Below are positions 5,397 to 5,944 of a stretch of 5,944 nucleotides of DNA, one piece after another. The translations under genes and the position numbers were made by a program. This DNA is from Candidatus Omnitrophota bacterium (GTDB lineage Bacteria > Omnitrophota > Gorgyraeia > Zapsychrales > Zapsychraceae), in NCBI GenBank assembly GCA_020430005.1, contig JAGQKQ010000114.1, positions 1 to 5,944 on the forward strand, read 5' to 3'. The notes beneath the pieces were generated by a model. It saw only the letters and a program-made list of their open reading frames with translations. It was not told where the DNA came from and searched no databases. The stretch's first letter is position 1. Each line of letters begins with the position of its first letter.

Positions 5397-5771
5397 TTAT
5401 GAATGATTGGATATTTTTGTTTTAATGGCCTTTTTCAAACCATGCAACATTTTTCCAACCTCATCTGTTGATTGAATTAAATCCCGAAACTTTTCTGAAT
5501 CTAAAATTGCAAGATCTTTACTCAGGATTAGATAATATTTGGTCTCTTGCAATGATGCCAATGAAATATCAAGAAATCGTAAAAAGTCTTTTCGCGTCTT
5601 GCTTTGTCCTTCTGCAATGTTCGCACAAACAGATATACACGCGCGTTTTATTTGACTAATAAGACCAAACTGTTCTTCTTTTGGAAAAGATCGCGTAACT
5701 TGATAAATCTTTAGGGTTAAAGAATGGGCCTTTTGCCAAACCTTTAACTGTTCAAAACCTTTACTTTCCAT
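5397..5771 (-). CDS. Four-helix-bundle protein, 23S rRNA intervening-sequence (S23) family
   Basis: The product (124 aa from the preferred start) is all-helical and matches the S23/IVP family in full length. Seen: FEQLKVWQKAH, then SFPKEEQFGLISQIKRA, CANIAEG, and a later helix with FLRFLDISLASLQETKYYL. The opening 'F..L..W..A', the middle 'FP.EE.FGL..Q..RA' and 'NIAEG' are the family signatures. Members were first found inside intervening sequences of 23S rRNA in Leptospira and Coxiella and are now known as free-standing genes; the molecular function is not settled, and RNA binding or a pentameric assembly has been proposed. I prefer ATG 5771 over ATG 5777 because AGGGG (5782-5778) is six bases from the former and touches the latter. 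That ribosome site lies in a 9-bp hairpin. The gene sits between two tRNA genes and is flanked by inverted heptamer arrays, which suggests it is an inserted module. Confidence 0.92.
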   Translation of the reverse strand: MESKGFEQLKVWQKAHSLTLKIYQVTRSFPKEEQFGLISQIKRACISVCANIAEGQSKTRKDFLRFLDISLASLQETKYYLILSKDLAILDSEKFRDLIQSTDEVGKMLHGLKKAIKTKISNHS

Positions 5772-5772
5772 C

Positions 5773-5801
5773 AACATCCCCTTTCTATTATGGGGGATGT
5801 T
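5773..5801 (-). promoter_or_regulatory. Hairpin covering the ribosome binding site of the four-helix-bundle gene
   Basis: AACATCCCC (5773-5781) and GGGGATGTT (5793-5801) are exact complements around an 11-base loop. On the minus-strand mRNA the 3' arm contains the Shine-Dalgarno GGGG and the upstream ATG (5777), and the stem ends just before the preferred ATG (5771). Folding would hide the ribosome site, so translation may be kept low or depend on ribosome or protein binding. Its 5' arm touches the heptamer array at 5801. Confidence 0.65.
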
Positions 5802-5835
5802 TTCTAAGAACTAAGAACCAGGAACTGAGCACTCC
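5801..5835. repeat. Array of five 7-bp units (right arm, inverted)
   Basis: On the plus strand the units are TTTCTAA, GAACTAA, GAACCAG, GAACTGA and GCACTCC, which are reverse-complement forms of the CTAGTKC family. They mirror the array at 5352-5386. GAACTAA also occurs exactly inside the palindromic element at 264-270. Removing 5352-5835 would leave an ordinary 88-bp spacer between the two tRNA genes. Confidence 0.78.
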
Positions 5836-5857
5836 ATTGACATATTGTTTAAGTCTT

Positions 5858-5891
5858 GCCAATCATGCGCAATTGCATCGCATGAGTTGGC
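5858..5891 (-). other. Bulged 12-bp hairpin in the tRNA spacer
   Basis: GCCAATCATGCG (5858-5869) pairs with CGCATGAgTTGGC (5879-5891) with one bulged base and a 9-base loop. It lies on the tRNA transcript between the GNRA-type hairpin and the heptamer array. No T-run follows on either strand, so it is not a standard terminator. A role in processing of the tRNA precursor is possible. Confidence 0.55.
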
Positions 5892-5892
5892 C

Positions 5893-5920
5893 TTTTATTT
5901 CTCCTTTCGGAGAAATAAAA
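5893..5920 (-). other. Perfect 12-bp hairpin directly after the partial tRNA
   Basis: TTTTATTTCTCC (5893-5904) and GGAGAAATAAAA (5909-5920) are exact complements. On the tRNA-sense (minus) strand the loop is GAAA closed by C-G, a GNRA tetraloop. The stem starts right after the discriminator base at 5921. There is no T-run after it, so it looks more like a processing stem than a terminator. Confidence 0.65.
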
Positions 5921-5944
5921 TGGGCAGTGGAGGATTCGAACCCC
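5921..5944 (-). tRNA. Partial tRNA, 3' end, probably tRNA-Tyr; CCA not encoded
   Basis: The reverse strand gives T-stem GGGG, T-loop TTCGAAT, T-stem CCTCC, acceptor strand ACTGCCC and discriminator A at 5921. The following bases are TTTT, so CCA is not encoded. The 5' part is outside the window, so the anticodon cannot be read. tRNA-Tyr is suggested by its position just upstream of tRNA-Gly(UCC), as in the common tyrU-glyT order, and by the general look of the 3' half. The amino acid is an inference; that it is a tRNA is fairly sure. Confidence 0.75.

Noticed and set aside
5468..5659. Plus-strand ORF opposite the four-helix-bundle gene
   Set aside because: Shadow of a well-supported minus-strand gene.
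5775..5777. Upstream ATG as start of the four-helix-bundle gene
   Set aside because: The Shine-Dalgarno AGGGG directly touches this ATG; the next in-frame ATG at 5771 has the correct six-base spacing.
5352..5835. CRISPR-like repeats
   Set aside because: The units are 7 bp, contiguous and inverted around a gene; there are no spacers.
5837..5842. Perfect TTGACA on the plus strand in the tRNA spacer
   Set aside because: The hexamer 17 bases further (CAATCA) is a poor -10 box and the only genes downstream are on the other strand.

Overview
The window looks like a piece of chromosome from an uncultured Gram-negative bacterium with an AT-rich genome. The pointers are a PEP-CTERM (exosortase-sorted) surface protein, a stand-alone four-helix-bundle '23S intervening sequence'-type protein, many small palindromic repeats between genes, and long GT-C-like membrane proteins. 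Candidatus Omnitrophota or a similar candidate phylum would fit, but this is inference from gene content; no ribosomal marker is present.

Layout. Positions 1-49 hold the first 16 codons of a minus-strand gene for a protein with a hydrophobic N-terminus. From about 179 to 315 lies a 137-bp palindromic element with perfect 27-bp ends, which reaches the stop codon of gpsA (minus strand, glycerol-3-phosphate dehydrogenase). Upstream of gpsA come a paired REP-like repeat (1338-1408) and a run of hairpins, one a likely terminator (1427-1481). Next are a ~13-helix GT-C/DUF6798-like membrane protein (1559-3445), a second paired REP-like repeat (3475-3563), and a GT2 glycosyltransferase (3568-4272), all on the minus strand. 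The GT2 enzyme and the membrane protein plausibly act in one envelope-glycan pathway: a GT2 enzyme of this type could charge a lipid carrier, and a GT-C enzyme would use such a carrier. gpsA supplies sn-glycerol-3-phosphate for phospholipids and is probably transcribed separately.

The region 4273-4527 is a divergent promoter region. On the plus strand follows a 226-aa secreted PEP-CTERM protein with a jelly-roll-like body, ending in a strong hairpin terminator (5229-5269) that is symmetrical and also serves the convergent tRNA genes.

The right end is a minus-strand tRNA cluster: a partial tRNA (probably Tyr) at the window edge, then tRNA-Gly(UCC). This matches part of the classic thrU-tyrU-glyT-thrT order. 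Between the two tRNAs sits a ~484-bp insertion-like module: a four-helix-bundle protein gene flanked by inverted arrays of five 7-bp units (consensus CTAGTKC). Its ribosome binding site is folded into a 9-bp hairpin. A gene-less version of the same 7-bp arrays makes up the inside of the palindromic element at 179-315. This module, resembling an rRNA intervening sequence placed in a tRNA operon, is the most interesting part of the window.
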